A stretch of 64,000 nucleotides of DNA from Verrucomicrobia subdivision 6 bacterium. Its GTDB lineage: Bacteria; Verrucomicrobiota; Verrucomicrobiia; Methylacidiphilales; Verrucolacustridaceae. Location: contig CANIEM010000001.1 in assembly GCA_947466515.1 (NCBI GenBank), forward strand, positions 83,212-147,211. Direction: 5' to 3'. Shown in pieces: positions 54,220 to 63,760 of the stretch. The position numbers were made by a program, and so were the translations under genes. Numbering within the stretch: position 1 is the first letter of the stretch; the number at the start of each line of letters is the position of its first letter. A model generated the notes under the pieces. The model saw nothing but the letters and a program-made list of their open reading frames with translations, was not told the DNA's origin and did not search any database.

Positions 54220-54635
54220 GGGAAGTGTTGAAGAAGTGCGATGGCGAAGCGAGCGGCGGCGATGGCTCCTTTTTTTCCGATGGGAAAAGTAGCGACGGGG
54301 ATTCCTGCTGGCATTTGGGCTATGGAGAGGAGGGAGTCGAGTCCGCGGAGGGCTTTGCCAGCGATGGGAATTCCGAGGACGGGAAGGGGGGTGAGGGCCG
54401 CAACCATACCTGGGAGATGGGCGGCACCGCCGGCGCCTGCGAGGATCATTCTTAGGCCACGTTTTTCAGCGGAGCTTGCGTAGGTGAAAAGACGCTGGGG
54501 AGTTCGATGGGCGCTGACCACGCGGACCTCGGTGGGGATGCCTGCTTGCCGGAAAAGATTTAGGGCGGGCCGGAGAGTGAGCCAGTCGGAGCGACTGCCC
54601 ATAAGGATGGCGACGAGTGGGTTCTTACCTTTCAA
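54216..54635 (-). CDS. purE: N5-carboxyaminoimidazole ribonucleotide mutase
   Basis: About 139 residues if read from the TTG at 54635; TTG 54656 is an alternative. [46 protein letters not shown] and [25 protein letters not shown] are the PurE active-site motifs ([22 protein letters not shown]). It moves the carboxylate of N5-CAIR to C4. The frame extends to 54791 but overlaps the upstream flavoprotein gene, so the longer form is unlikely. Confidence 0.92.
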   Translation of the reverse strand: MKGKNPLVAILMGSRSDWLTLRPALNLFRQAGIPTEVRVVSAHRTPQRLFTYASSAEKRGLRMILAGAGGAAHLPGMVAALTPLPVLGIPIAGKALRGLDSLLSIAQMPAGIPVATFPIGKKGAIAAARFAIALLQHFP

Positions 54636-54693
54636 GATGGGAAAGCCTAAAAACAATTGGGCTGAAATAGAAGCAGTTTGGGATGGTTGTATT

Positions 54694-55935
54694 TTATTTT
54701 GTGGGGGAAGAGGAGGAGTTAGCCATAGCATGGCCCGCGATCCATCCGGTGGTCCAAGCGGATTGAAAGTTAAAGCCACCAGTGAGGCCATCGATATCGA
54801 GGGCTTCCCCTGCGAAATAAAGGCCAGGAACTAGACGACTTTCCATTGTTTTGAAATCAACCTCGTTGAGGGGGATTCCTCCGCTGGTCACGAACTCCTC
54901 CTTATTCATGCTTTTCCCGGTGACGAGGAGTTGGGTGGAGGTGAGGATCCGCGCGATCTGAAGGGCGGTTTCGCGGTTTAATTTAGACCAGCGGTGTTCT
55001 TCGGTGATGCCAGCGTGAAGCAGGAGTTTCTCCCATAGTCGAAGGGGGAGCGGGCTCCAGCGGGAGCGCAGGACCATTTGGGCTCCGATAGTTTCGCGAC
55101 GAACTTGGATTTCGCTCAGGATATCGGTAGAGGAAGATGCAGGGAGCCAGTTGAGATGGAGGGGAAAATGATAATTTAGTTCATGGAGGGGGCGGGCTCC
55201 CCAAGAGGAGAGGCGAAGGATGGCCGGGCCACTCAGTCCTGAGTGTGTAAAGAGGAGGGGGCCACATTCTTTGAGATCGGTGTGAGGGACTGAGACTTCG
55301 ACCGATTCAACGGAAACGCCTGCTAATTCTCGAAGCCAGGGAGCGTCGACGTGGAAGGTGAAGAGGGAGGGGACGGGAGGAGTAAGGGTGTGGCCGAGGC
55401 TTGAGGGGGGATGAGACTCGGGCCGGCATCCACCAGCGGCCCAAAGAAAGCGATCGCACTCCATGAGTGAGCCGTTCGTGAGATGCAAGATGAAGCCACC
55501 AGCGGAAGAATTCTTGACGGAGGCAACACCAGTTCCGGTAAGAATTTTGACTCCAGCTTGGCGAGCAGAGCTGGTTAGACAGTCGATGATGGTTTGGGAG
55601 GAGTCGGTGATGGGGAATACTCGTCCATCGTGTTCGGTTTTAAGAAAGACATTGCGTGATTGGAACCAGTCGATGGTTTCGGTGGGACCGAAGCGGGTGA
55701 GGGGTCCGATGAGAGTGCGGCCGCCACGGGGGTAGCGGGTGGAGAGTTCCCTTGGATCGAAGCAGGCGTGGGTTACGTTGCAACGTCCACCGCCTGAGAT
55801 ACCGACTTTGGCAAGAAGATGGGTTCCTTTTTCGAGAAGGACGACTTGGGCATTGGGATTGGCCTCGGCAGCGGTGATTGCGGCAAAAAAACCTGAGGCT
55901 CCTCCACCCGCGATGAGAATGCGCGGTGCGTTCAT
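54694..55935 (-). CDS. HI0933/BaiN-family flavoprotein
   Basis: 413 residues from ATG 55935 ([20 protein letters not shown]). FAD-binding GGGASG loop, then [19 protein letters not shown], the marker of HI0933-like proteins, [26 protein letters not shown] and the closing [31 protein letters not shown]. The family is related to BaiN, a flavin-dependent reductase; the substrate here is unknown. The start overlaps the YkgJ-like gene stop as ATGA. Confidence 0.9.
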   Translation of the reverse strand: MNAPRILIAGGGASGFFAAITAAEANPNAQVVLLEKGTHLLAKVGISGGGRCNVTHACFDPRELSTRYPRGGRTLIGPLTRFGPTETIDWFQSRNVFLKTEHDGRVFPITDSSQTIIDCLTSSARQAGVKILTGTGVASVKNSSAGGFILHLTNGSLMECDRFLWAAGGCRPESHPPSSLGHTLTPPVPSLFTFHVDAPWLRELAGVSVESVEVSVPHTDLKECGPLLFTHSGLSGPAILRLSSWGARPLHELNYHFPLHLNWLPASSSTDILSEIQVRRETIGAQMVLRSRWSPLPLRLWEKLLLHAGITEEHRWSKLNRETALQIARILTSTQLLVTGKSMNKEEFVTSGGIPLNEVDFKTMESRLVPGLYFAGEALDIDGLTGGFNFQSAWTTGWIAGHAMANSSSSPTK

Positions 55936-56363
55936 GAGTTTTCGAGAGCCCAATCCACGGCCTGAGGAAGGGAGTGGGAACCATCGCCGCCGAGATTGGC
56001 ATCGATGGTCTCGAGTCGGCGAATGAGATCGAGAACATCTTTGCGATCCATGGGACCGCCAGCGGCAGGGCAGAAGTGGGTGCGGCAGCCGAAGGGACGC
56101 GATTCATAGATGAGGCACTTCTGGGTCTTGGGTTGGAGAAAGGGGCAGGAACCGTCGGTGGGTTCTGGCAGAGTTTTTCGACCTGAGGCACGAAAACCAT
56201 GAGCGGCGAGGAGGGCCTCGCCGCGGGTAAGGTGGGGGGTGCGTCCAGTAAGTTTAAATTGGCAGCATTCGGTGCGGCGAAGGCAGTCGCGCTGGACGGG
56301 ACGTTGGGCTAGGTCGGCGTAAATGGCGCGAACGGCATCGAGAGTGGCTTTCAAGATACTCAA
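55932..56363 (-). CDS. YkgJ-family cysteine-cluster protein
   Basis: 143 residues. Cysteines arranged as RDCLRRTECCQFKLTG, GSCPFLQ, KCLIYESRPFGCRTHFC match the YkgJ/zinc- or iron-chelating family, thought to bind an Fe-S cluster or metal. It heads a two-gene operon with the flavoprotein. A perfect 11-bp inverted repeat lies about 45 bases upstream. Confidence 0.85.
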   Translation of the reverse strand: MSILKATLDAVRAIYADLAQRPVQRDCLRRTECCQFKLTGRTPHLTRGEALLAAHGFRASGRKTLPEPTDGSCPFLQPKTQKCLIYESRPFGCRTHFCPAAGGPMDRKDVLDLIRRLETIDANLGGDGSHSLPQAVDWALENS

Positions 56364-56403
56364 ATCTAGCCAAAAAAGCTCAATTGGAAAAGGTGGGCTT
56401 TGA

Positions 56404-56433
56404 CGTTCCTACATTCCCAAGAATGTAGGAATG
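56404..56433. repeat. Perfect inverted repeat between divergent genes
   Basis: TTCCTACATTC (56406-56416) and GAATGTAGGAA (56421-56431) around CCAA, extendable by one G-T and one C-G pair to 56404-56433. No T-run follows on either side, so it is more like an operator than a terminator. It lies in the 133-base gap between the divergent YkgJ-like and flavoprotein genes. Confidence 0.55.
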
Positions 56434-56496
56434 TTATCCAGGCAAAGTGATTATTTCATGGCTGGAAAAAGTGTGTGTGATCTGGCAAAAGAGTGA

Positions 56497-57438
56497 ATGA
56501 AGATAGCAGTAATCGGAGCAGGGATTAGTGGACTGGTATGTGCTAAGCACCTTGTGGCAGGTGGGCAAGAGGTCACCGTATTGGAAAAGTCGCGCAGTCT
56601 CGGGGGACGCTGTGCTACTCGGAAATTCGGAGAGCATATCGTGGATACGGGCGCACAGTATTTTACCTTGCGAGACCCCGTTCTTCGAAAAGAGATAGAG
56701 AAAGTGGTGGGTGCTCAGTTAAAAACAATTTCCCTTCCTATTCTGATCAATGGGAAAATGGGAGAGGTGTATCGAGAGGGTGAAGAAAGATTTTATATCG
56801 GTAACGGCAATAATCGTTTAGGCGCGATGCTGGGCGATGGATTGGAGATACGTAAGGAGGTAGAGGTTGGGACCGTCACCCTTGTTGGCAAAGAGTGGGA
56901 GGTGGCGGGGGATAGGTATGATGTGGTAGTAAGTTCCGCCCCTTGGCCGCAAAGCGCAAAGATACTGGGTGGGTCTCAGGAGGGTGTTGTGTATGTGCCT
57001 AATTTAACGGCGCTGCTGGAGTATAGTGGCGGATGGAGTGGTGCGGTCTACGCTCAGATTGATCCGAGCGGTGAGGATTCGTTGGGCTGGGTAGCCTGTG
57101 AAAATGCGAAGGTGGGGAGAGTGACGGATGGGAGTACGGTTTATGTGATTCAGGCCTCAGCAAATTACAGCCGAGAGAATCTTGAGAAAAAACCTGAAGA
57201 GTGGGTGGTTGATCTGCAGTTGCGTTTCGAAAAAGCTTACGGGGTGGATGCCACGAAAAGGGGTCGGGTGATGAGCCACCGTTGGCGGTACGCGAGACGC
57301 GAGAAAGCTACGGGTTCTCCTTCGGATCTGCCTGAGGGAGTTTATCTTTGTGGGGATTCCCAAGTGGACTCTCGATTGGAGTCGGTCTGGCACAGCGGCA
57401 AGGAGACAGCAGAAAAGATACTCGGATCTAAAGCTTGA
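56497..57438 (+). CDS. Renalase-like NAD(P)/FAD-dependent oxidoreductase
   Basis: 313 residues. FAD loop KIAVIGAGISGLVCAKHL with GGRCATRK and GAQYFTLRD after it, the marker of the renalase/amine-oxidase-like branch. VVVSSAPWPQ and GVYLCGDSQVDSRLESVWHSGKETAEKIL near the end complete the FAD site. The substrate is unknown. ATG start 56497. Confidence 0.85.
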   Translation: MKIAVIGAGISGLVCAKHLVAGGQEVTVLEKSRSLGGRCATRKFGEHIVDTGAQYFTLRDPVLRKEIEKVVGAQLKTISLPILINGKMGEVYREGEERFYIGNGNNRLGAMLGDGLEIRKEVEVGTVTLVGKEWEVAGDRYDVVVSSAPWPQSAKILGGSQEGVVYVPNLTALLEYSGGWSGAVYAQIDPSGEDSLGWVACENAKVGRVTDGSTVYVIQASANYSRENLEKKPEEWVVDLQLRFEKAYGVDATKRGRVMSHRWRYARREKATGSPSDLPEGVYLCGDSQVDSRLESVWHSGKETAEKILGSKA

Positions 57439-58873
57439 TCATGACGTGACGAGGAATGGTGTAGTCGTCGAGGGCGAGGACGGATAGATCTTTTCCGTAG
57501 CCAGAACGTTTGAGTCCGCCGTGCGGCATTTCGTTGACCAGCATGAAGTGGGTGTTGATCCAGGTGCATCCGTAGCGGAGGGCGGATGCGACTTTCATGC
57601 CCTTGGCTAGATCAGAGGTCCAGACCGAGGAGGATAGACCGTACTCTGAGTCGTTAGCCCAGCGGATTGCTTCATCGGGTGTTTTAAATTTGGTCACGGA
57701 AACAACGGGACCGAAGACCTCCTGTTGAACAATTTCGTCTTCTTGATGAGCTCCAGAAAGAACTGTGGGCTCAAAAAAGAATCCTTTTCCAGTGACCGCG
57801 GATCCTCCAGTCACTTTCTTGATGTGTTGGGTGCCTGTGGCGCGGGAGACATAGCCGAGAACACGATCGCGATGGGTGGCTGAGATTAAGGGACCGAGTT
57901 CGTTGTTCTCATCCTTAGGATTGTTGTACTGAAGGGAAGCCACCGCTTTGCCGAGTTCGCGAACAAGGTCATCGTGGATCTTGGGACCTGCATAGATGCG
58001 ACAGGCGGCGGTGCAGTCTTGGCCTGCATTGTAGAAGCCGAACTTACGAACGGCGGCGACGAGTTCGGTGAGATCGGCATCATCGAAAACAATCACGGGA
58101 GCTTTGCCTCCAAGCTCGAGGTGAGTTCTTTTAATATTGGCGGCAGCAGCGGCCAGAACATGTGTGCCGGTCGAGATGCTCCCTGTGAGAGAAACCATTC
58201 GGACGAGGGGATGGGCGATGAGGGCTTGGCCCGTGGTGGGACCTCTCCCCGTGACAATATTGGATACTCCCGATGGAAGGATCTCAGCCAAGACGCGACC
58301 GAGATAGAGAGCGGTGAGGGGAGTGATTTCCGATGCTTTGAGGACAATGGTATTTCCCGCCGCGAGGGCAGGAGCGAGTTTCCATGCGGCCATCATCAGT
58401 GGGTAGTTCCATGGAACAATCGAGCCGACGACTCCAACTGGATCGCGACGGAGCATAGAGGTGTACCCTGCCATGTATTCTCCGGCGGAGGGGCCGGTGG
58501 TGCAACGGGCGGCTCCAGCAAAGAATCGAAAGCAGTCACTGGCGGCGGGAATCTCATCGGCAAGAAAGAGGTGGCGAGGTTTGCCGCAGTTGCGGCATTC
58601 AAGATCGGCGTACTGTTCCGCGTTGGAGTCGATTGTATCGGCAATTTTAAGAAGAAGGTTGGCACGTTCTCCTGGGGTGGTGCGGCCCCAAGTGACGAAT
58701 GCTTTTTCTGCAGCGTGGACAGCTTGATCGACCTGCTTGGGCGTAGCTTCTGGAATTTCGGCTAGGAGTTCACCTGTTCGTGGATTGAAAACGGGATGAT
58801 GTTCCCCCTCGCCAGGGACGAGTTTTCCGCCAATAAGGAGGCGGGTTTCCAAGGAGGGGGTGGTTTTGGGCAC
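57428..58873 (-). CDS. patD: Gamma-aminobutyraldehyde dehydrogenase (PatD-like)
   Basis: 481 residues. NAD-dependent aldehyde dehydrogenase with the catalytic Cys in FYNAGQDCTAACRIYAGPKIHDDLV, Glu in THLELGGKAP and cofactor motif SLTGSISTGTHV. Sequence strings such as DVFRFFAGAARC-type FRFFAGAARCTTG, TSMLRRDPVGVVGSIVPWNYPLMMAAWKLAPALAAGNT and GCTWINTHFMLVNEMPHGGLKRSGYGKDLSVLALDDYT are very close to E. coli YdcW/PatD, which oxidises 4-aminobutanal in putrescine use. The putrescine transaminase is not nearby. It converges with the renalase-like gene. Confidence 0.88.
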   Translation of the reverse strand: MPKTTPSLETRLLIGGKLVPGEGEHHPVFNPRTGELLAEIPEATPKQVDQAVHAAEKAFVTWGRTTPGERANLLLKIADTIDSNAEQYADLECRNCGKPRHLFLADEIPAASDCFRFFAGAARCTTGPSAGEYMAGYTSMLRRDPVGVVGSIVPWNYPLMMAAWKLAPALAAGNTIVLKASEITPLTALYLGRVLAEILPSGVSNIVTGRGPTTGQALIAHPLVRMVSLTGSISTGTHVLAAAAANIKRTHLELGGKAPVIVFDDADLTELVAAVRKFGFYNAGQDCTAACRIYAGPKIHDDLVRELGKAVASLQYNNPKDENNELGPLISATHRDRVLGYVSRATGTQHIKKVTGGSAVTGKGFFFEPTVLSGAHQEDEIVQQEVFGPVVSVTKFKTPDEAIRWANDSEYGLSSSVWTSDLAKGMKVASALRYGCTWINTHFMLVNEMPHGGLKRSGYGKDLSVLALDDYTIPRHVMIKL

Positions 58874-58924
58874 GGAGCAATCTTAAGGCAGAATGGGTGA
58901 AGTTGCCAACTGGGGCGGGGAGCG

Positions 58925-58996
58925 AGCCGGAGACGGGGATTGAACCCGTGACCCTCTGTTTACGAAACAGATGCTCTACCACTGAGCTACTCCGGC
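58925..58996 (-). tRNA. tRNA-Thr (anticodon CGU)
   Basis: 72 nucleotides on the minus strand. Acceptor GCCGGAG/CTCCGGC, discriminator T; D-arm AGCTCAGTGGTAGAGC; anticodon stem-loop CTGTT-TCGTA-AACAG with anticodon CGT; T-arm GGGTTCAATCCC. No CCA is encoded. Confidence 0.95.
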
Positions 58997-59156
58997 GATA
59001 GAGATAGCTTAGGCTGAAAATGGGGCAGCTGACAAACTCAGTGAAGTCGGTTGAATGCAGAGGAAAATACGAGAGGTGTCCAAAGGGGGGTGCTTAGCAA
59101 AGTAACGGATGGAGAGAGTTGGAAAAGGGTAGCTTTTCGGGCATACTCCACTCCTT

Positions 59157-60296
59157 ATGCACATCGGGCACCCAGTTTATCTCGATTGTAATGCGACCAC
59201 TCCGCTGGAGCCAGCGGTGGGGGCGTTGATTCGTCGCTACTTTGAAGAGGAATACGGCAACGAAGGGAGTCGGACCCATGGCTACGGAGCGCGTGCGAAA
59301 GAAGCAGTCGAAAAAGCACGAGAGCAGATTGCGGAGCTGGTGGCGGCGAAGCCGGACGAGGTGATTTTTACCAGTGGGGCTACGGAAAGTAATAATCTGG
59401 CGATTCTCGGATTGGCAAATTGGGGTAGGCGTCACGGTAAAACCCATATCATCAGTACTCACCTCGAACACAAGGCGGTGCTGGAGCCGATCGATGTTTT
59501 AGCTAAGGATGGGTTTGAGGTGGATCTGGTCGCCCCTGAAAAGAATGGTCGGGTGGATGCGGCTAAGATTGTTTCATTACTCCGTCCAACCACTCTTCTG
59601 GTTTCATTGATGCATGCCAATAATGAGACGGGGGTGATCCAGCCAATCGAAGAAGTGGCTGAAGCCTTGGCGCATCATCCTGCTTATTTTCATGTTGATG
59701 CGGCCCAGACCTTCGGAAAACTGATCGAGCCTTTGCAAAATCATCGGATCGATCTACTCAGCGCAAGTGGGCACAAGATTTACGGACCGAAAGGGGTCGG
59801 AGTATTGCTGGTGCGACATCGCGGAAAGCAGAAAGTTCCGTTGGCACCGCTGGTGTACGGGGGTGGACAAGAGCATGGACTGCGGCCAGGAACCCTACCG
59901 GTACCCCTAATTGCAGGGTTTGGTCTCGCGGCGGAAATAGGGGCGAAGGAAAATGATGCGCGTGAGGCGAAGTGCCGTGCCTTTCGGGAGAGATTTCTCC
60001 GTGCGATCGAGCCTCTACATCCCAAGATTCACGGAGAGGAGGGGCAGGTCCTCGCGCATACGGTGAATCTTTCCTTTCCAGGAATAAGCGCGGAGGAGGG
60101 GATGGTTAAGATGCGGGATCTGGTGGCAGTTTCTAATGGATCGGCCTGTACCTCCTCGAGCTACCAACCGAGTCACGTATTGAAATCAATGAGATTAGCT
60201 AAGGATGAAATTATCGGAGCGATGCGTTTTTCGTGGTGTCATCTGACCCCAGATCCAGATTGGGCCAAGGTGGTGGAAAAATTAAAGGAAAAGTAA
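59157..60296 (+). CDS. Cysteine desulfurase (NifS/DndA-like)
   Basis: 379 residues. PLP enzyme releasing sulfur from cysteine. PLP-Lys is Lys207 in SGHKIYGPKG; the sulfur-carrying Cys331 lies in SNGSACTSSSYQPSHVL. The strings DCNATTPLEP and YGNEGSRTHGYGARAKEAVEKAR resemble DndA-type desulfurases of the DNA phosphorothioation system, but no dndB-E genes are in the window, so a general Fe-S/thiolation role is equally possible. No IscU-type scaffold follows. The start ATG 59157 has no strong ribosome binding site. Confidence 0.88.
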   Translation: MHIGHPVYLDCNATTPLEPAVGALIRRYFEEEYGNEGSRTHGYGARAKEAVEKAREQIAELVAAKPDEVIFTSGATESNNLAILGLANWGRRHGKTHIISTHLEHKAVLEPIDVLAKDGFEVDLVAPEKNGRVDAAKIVSLLRPTTLLVSLMHANNETGVIQPIEEVAEALAHHPAYFHVDAAQTFGKLIEPLQNHRIDLLSASGHKIYGPKGVGVLLVRHRGKQKVPLAPLVYGGGQEHGLRPGTLPVPLIAGFGLAAEIGAKENDAREAKCRAFRERFLRAIEPLHPKIHGEEGQVLAHTVNLSFPGISAEEGMVKMRDLVAVSNGSACTSSSYQPSHVLKSMRLAKDEIIGAMRFSWCHLTPDPDWAKVVEKLKEK

Positions 60297-60314
60297 AAAA
60301 AGGGTTTGGCCCTT
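60295..60314 (-). terminator. Possible terminator of the phosphofructokinase gene
   Basis: On the minus strand AAGGG-CCAAA-CCCTT, five base pairs, is followed by a T-run (the A-run at 60295-60301 on +). It lies directly after the pfk stop codon and next to the convergent desulfurase stop. Confidence 0.42.
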
Positions 60315-60316
60315 CG

Positions 60317-61315
60317 CTAGGTTTCGGTCGGAACTCCGACTTCCATCCCTAGATTACGGGCTAGTCGGATGGCGTCGGCTGGTAGGGCGGGACGATGGCC
60401 CTTAATTTCCTGCAGATCGGTCAGGTTCATCCGATTGCGTAGGAGGCCGACCATGGAACCGTGCTCTCCTTGGTTTAGGGCGAGCACAGCAAATTCGCCC
60501 ATGCGGGTGGCGAGAAAACGATCGGAAAAAGTTGGAGGGGATCCCCTTTGTAAATGGCCGAGTACGGTGAGTCGCACTTCCTGCTGCAATTTATCTTTTC
60601 CTGCGTCGAGGAGGCGTTCCATAAAGTTTTGCCCTGTGCAGGCGCCTTCGGCAACCACAACGACGCTGTTGTTATGGCGGCGGAGACGACGGCGGGTGAG
60701 GTTCTCAATGATTAAATCCATATCATAGCGAAACTCGGGGATGACGGCGATTTGGGAGCCTGAGGCGATGGCGCTCATCAGGGCAAGGTAGCCCTGTTTG
60801 CGACCCATGACCTCGACGACAAAACAGCGGTTATGAGAAGCGGCGGTAGCTTTAATCATGTCAATGAGATGAACGATGGTGTTGAGACATGAATCGACGC
60901 CGATAGACATTTCGGTTCCTGATAGGTCGTTATCGATTGAGCAGGGAATCCCGAGGACTCGAAAGCCGTGTTTAGAAAGAGCAGCGGCCCCTGCCAAAGA
61001 GCCGTCTCCCCCCAGAATGAGGAGGGCTTGAATGTTTTCTTTCTTAAGAATCTCGATGGCTTCGAGTTGCGAGGGCTCCTCGAGGAACTTGAGACAACGG
61101 CTGGTGGAAAGAATGGTGCCAGCATCCCTGATCCGACCGCTGACTTCGATCACGCCAAGAGGCATGAATTCACGGTCGAATATACCTTGGTAGCCGTTTT
61201 GAATGCCGACAACTTCGATGCCAAGATTGATGGCGGTACGGGTGACGGAGCGAATTGCTGGATTCATTCCAGGGGAATCGCCTCCAGAGGTGATGATGCC
61301 AATGCGCTTTAGCAT
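60317..61315 (-). CDS. pfkA: 6-phosphofructokinase (ATP-dependent)
   Basis: 332 residues. IGIITSGGDSPGMNPAIRS, GGDGS at 102-106 (Gly in the fourth place marks ATP rather than pyrophosphate use), PCSIDND at 124-130 with catalytic Asp, VEVMGRKQGYLAL and LGHLQRGSPPTFSDRFLATRMG. The P-T-I-D-N-D loop of most PfkA proteins reads P-C-S-I-D-N-D here. With pyk it points to an Embden-Meyerhof glycolysis. Confidence 0.93.
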   Translation of the reverse strand: MLKRIGIITSGGDSPGMNPAIRSVTRTAINLGIEVVGIQNGYQGIFDREFMPLGVIEVSGRIRDAGTILSTSRCLKFLEEPSQLEAIEILKKENIQALLILGGDGSLAGAAALSKHGFRVLGIPCSIDNDLSGTEMSIGVDSCLNTIVHLIDMIKATAASHNRCFVVEVMGRKQGYLALMSAIASGSQIAVIPEFRYDMDLIIENLTRRRLRRHNNSVVVVAEGACTGQNFMERLLDAGKDKLQQEVRLTVLGHLQRGSPPTFSDRFLATRMGEFAVLALNQGEHGSMVGLLRNRMNLTDLQEIKGHRPALPADAIRLARNLGMEVGVPTET

Positions 61316-61424
61316 AACGGATGAATCGTGACGAAAGGGTAAGAAAAAGCGAGGTTAGATTCCTATCGTTAGGGTGAAAGGAACGGAGTTTTCAAAACCC
61401 AGGGGAAACGGGTAGGGTTTGAGG

Positions 61425-62489
61425 ATGACAATTGTACCCACGGCGCATGCTGCGACCCCTTTAACCAACCTTCGGGTGCGGGAGGTGCGACCTCTCATTT
61501 CCCCTGCAAGCCTTCGGCAAGAGATTCCCTTAGGAGCGCAAGCGGAGAAAACCGTCCGCCAATCGAGGGAAGAGGTGGAGGCGGTGCTGGAGGGAAAAGA
61601 TTCTCGGGTTTTGATTATCTTAGGCCCGTGCTCCATCCATGAGAGGGATGCGGCTTTGGAATATGCGGGGCAGGTTGCGCGGATGCGGCAGGAACTGGGG
61701 GATAAGCTTTTGCTGGTCATGCGGGTCTATTTTGAGAAGCCGAGGACGACGGTGGGTTGGAAGGGCCTGATCAATGACCCGCACTTGGATGGCAGTTTAG
61801 ATTTGGAGGGAGGCCTGAAGGCGGGTCGCAAGCTGTTGGCGGAGATCAACGAGATGGGAGTGCCTGCGGGAACTGAGTTTCTGGATCCGATAGTGCCGCA
61901 GTACTTAGCGGATCTGGTGAGTTGGGCCGCAATTGGGGCGAGGACAACGGAGAGTCAGACTCATCGGGAAATGGCCAGTGGGCTTTCCATGCCTGTGGGA
62001 TTTAAAAACGGGACGGACGGGAGTCTGCAAGTGGCGGTGGATGCGATGCTCTCGGCAAAGGCAGCCCATGCTTTTGTTGGGATCGATGCACAGGGAGCGA
62101 CTAGCGTGATTCGGACGACAGGGAATCATTCGACCCATCTTGTTTTGCGCGGGGGGAGGGATCGGACCAATTTTGATCCTGCGAGTTTGACTTCGGCACG
62201 AGACTCCTTGAGGAAGCATGGGTTGCCTGAGCGGGTGATGGTGGATTGTAGTCATGCTAACTCGGGAAAGGAGCCGACCCAGCAGGAGACGGCTTGGAAA
62301 AGTGTCATCGAACAAAAGAAGTCGGGTACGCCAGGAATTTTGGGGTTGATGCTGGAGAGCCATCTCCAGGAAGGACGGCAGAATATTTCGGCCCAAGGAG
62401 CCGCGGGATTGCAGTACGGAGTTTCGGTGACGGACGCCTGCATGGGTTGGAAGCAGACTGAGTCGTTATTGCGGTGGGCGGCAAAGTAA
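61425..62489 (+). CDS. aroG: 3-deoxy-7-phosphoheptulonate synthase, type I-alpha
   Basis: 354 residues from ATG 61425. AroG/AroF/AroH-type: ILGPCSIHERDAALEYA (metal Cys), MRVYFEKPRTTVGWKGLINDPHLDGS, LLAEINEMGVPAGTEFLDP, WAAIGARTTESQTHREMASGLSMPVGFKNGTDG, LRGG, MVDCSHANSGK and GLMLESHL. It is the second DAHP synthase of the window and of a different subtype from 19614, so flux into the shikimate pathway is probably controlled separately by each. Confidence 0.95.
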   Translation: MTIVPTAHAATPLTNLRVREVRPLISPASLRQEIPLGAQAEKTVRQSREEVEAVLEGKDSRVLIILGPCSIHERDAALEYAGQVARMRQELGDKLLLVMRVYFEKPRTTVGWKGLINDPHLDGSLDLEGGLKAGRKLLAEINEMGVPAGTEFLDPIVPQYLADLVSWAAIGARTTESQTHREMASGLSMPVGFKNGTDGSLQVAVDAMLSAKAAHAFVGIDAQGATSVIRTTGNHSTHLVLRGGRDRTNFDPASLTSARDSLRKHGLPERVMVDCSHANSGKEPTQQETAWKSVIEQKKSGTPGILGLMLESHLQEGRQNISAQGAAGLQYGVSVTDACMGWKQTESLLRWAAK

Positions 62490-62539
62490 GTGTGCGGGTT
62501 GGGATTGGCCGAGAGTCAATTTACGTTTAAAATCCGCCC

Positions 62540-63760
62540 TTGAAGACGAGTCCTCAAAAGCTGTCAGATTCGGTGCGGGCAGGTTATGCCCAGCACGTGG
62601 TGTCTTCTTATAAGCGGTCGGCCACGGCGCCCGTTCTGGTAAGGGGGAAGGGTGCGAGGGTGTGGGATGCGGATGGAAATGAATATTTGGACTTTGGTAG
62701 TGGGATTGCGGTGAACTGCTTGGGCCACGCTCATCCCCGGTTAGCGGCGGTGATGAAAAAGCAGGGGGAGGAGTTGGTGCATGTTTCGAATCTTTTCTTT
62801 CACCCCAAGCAGGCAGAGTTGGCCGCGGCGTTAGTCCAGAGAACAGGTCCTGGAAAAATCTTTTTCTGTAATAGTGGGGCGGAGGCGAATGAGGCGATGG
62901 TCAAGGCGGTACGAAAGGCTGGGGCGAAGGAGGATAGATATGAGGTGATCACCACGATAAACTCTTTTCACGGACGGACCTTGGGGATGATTGCGGCTTC
63001 CGGCCAAGAGCGGTTGAGGGAAGGTTTCGGGCCCGTTCTACCTGGGTTTGTTTATGTGCCGTACAATGACTTGGCGGCGGTGGAAAGAGCGATTGGAGTG
63101 AAAACGGTTGCGGTAATGATCGAAGGCATTCAGGGGGAGGGAGGGATTCTTCCTGCGCAGGCGGAGTATTTGTTGGGGTTGCAGAAGCTGACAAAGGAGA
63201 AGGGTATCTATCTTTTGATGGATTCGGTGCAGTGCGGTCACTATCGGACGGGTCGGTTCCAGAGTTATCAGCGGATTTTGGAGGAGGCTGGGGTGAAGGT
63301 GGCTTTCCTTCCCGATGCCGTTTCCATGGCGAAAAGCCTTGGCGGCGGTTTTCCGATTGGGGCGGTTTGGTTTGGTAGTCGACTGGCGGAGGTGCTCACT
63401 CCAGGAACGCACGCGACAACTTATGGGGGAGGCGCCTTGGCTTGTGCGGTAGCGCTGGAGATTCTGAACATTATTGAAGAGGAAAAGTTGGATAAAAACA
63501 TTGAAGAGAGGGGGGAGGAGCTAAAAAAGGGTTTAGGAAAACTTTCTGGAAAAGGTTGGGTGGGAGAGGTTCGGGGATTTGGTGGAATGGTGGGAGTAAC
63601 GGTGAAGGGAAGGGCGCATGGCGAGGTCGCGGAGGCGTTGGCTGGAAAAGGGTTATTGGTGGTGCCCGCGGGTTCGGATGTTTTGCGGTTCCTTGCGCCC
63701 TATTCTGTGACAAAAGAAGAGGTGCAGGAGGCGCTAAACAGAGTGGAGGAGACCCTATGA
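62540..63760 (+). CDS. argD: Acetylornithine aminotransferase (class III)
   Basis: 406 residues. PLP-Lys is Lys265 in [13 protein letters not shown]; Asp228 holds the PLP nitrogen. The usual DEVQTGxGRTG reads [11 protein letters not shown] here (Ser229 for Glu, His-Tyr for x-Gly). Other motifs are normal: [45 protein letters not shown] and IEGIQGEGG. It should make N-acetylornithine in arginine synthesis and overlaps argF by four bases, confirming the pathway. Predicted TTG start 62540. Confidence 0.9.
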   Translation: MKTSPQKLSDSVRAGYAQHVVSSYKRSATAPVLVRGKGARVWDADGNEYLDFGSGIAVNCLGHAHPRLAAVMKKQGEELVHVSNLFFHPKQAELAAALVQRTGPGKIFFCNSGAEANEAMVKAVRKAGAKEDRYEVITTINSFHGRTLGMIAASGQERLREGFGPVLPGFVYVPYNDLAAVERAIGVKTVAVMIEGIQGEGGILPAQAEYLLGLQKLTKEKGIYLLMDSVQCGHYRTGRFQSYQRILEEAGVKVAFLPDAVSMAKSLGGGFPIGAVWFGSRLAEVLTPGTHATTYGGGALACAVALEILNIIEEEKLDKNIEERGEELKKGLGKLSGKGWVGEVRGFGGMVGVTVKGRAHGEVAEALAGKGLLVVPAGSDVLRFLAPYSVTKEEVQEALNRVEETL

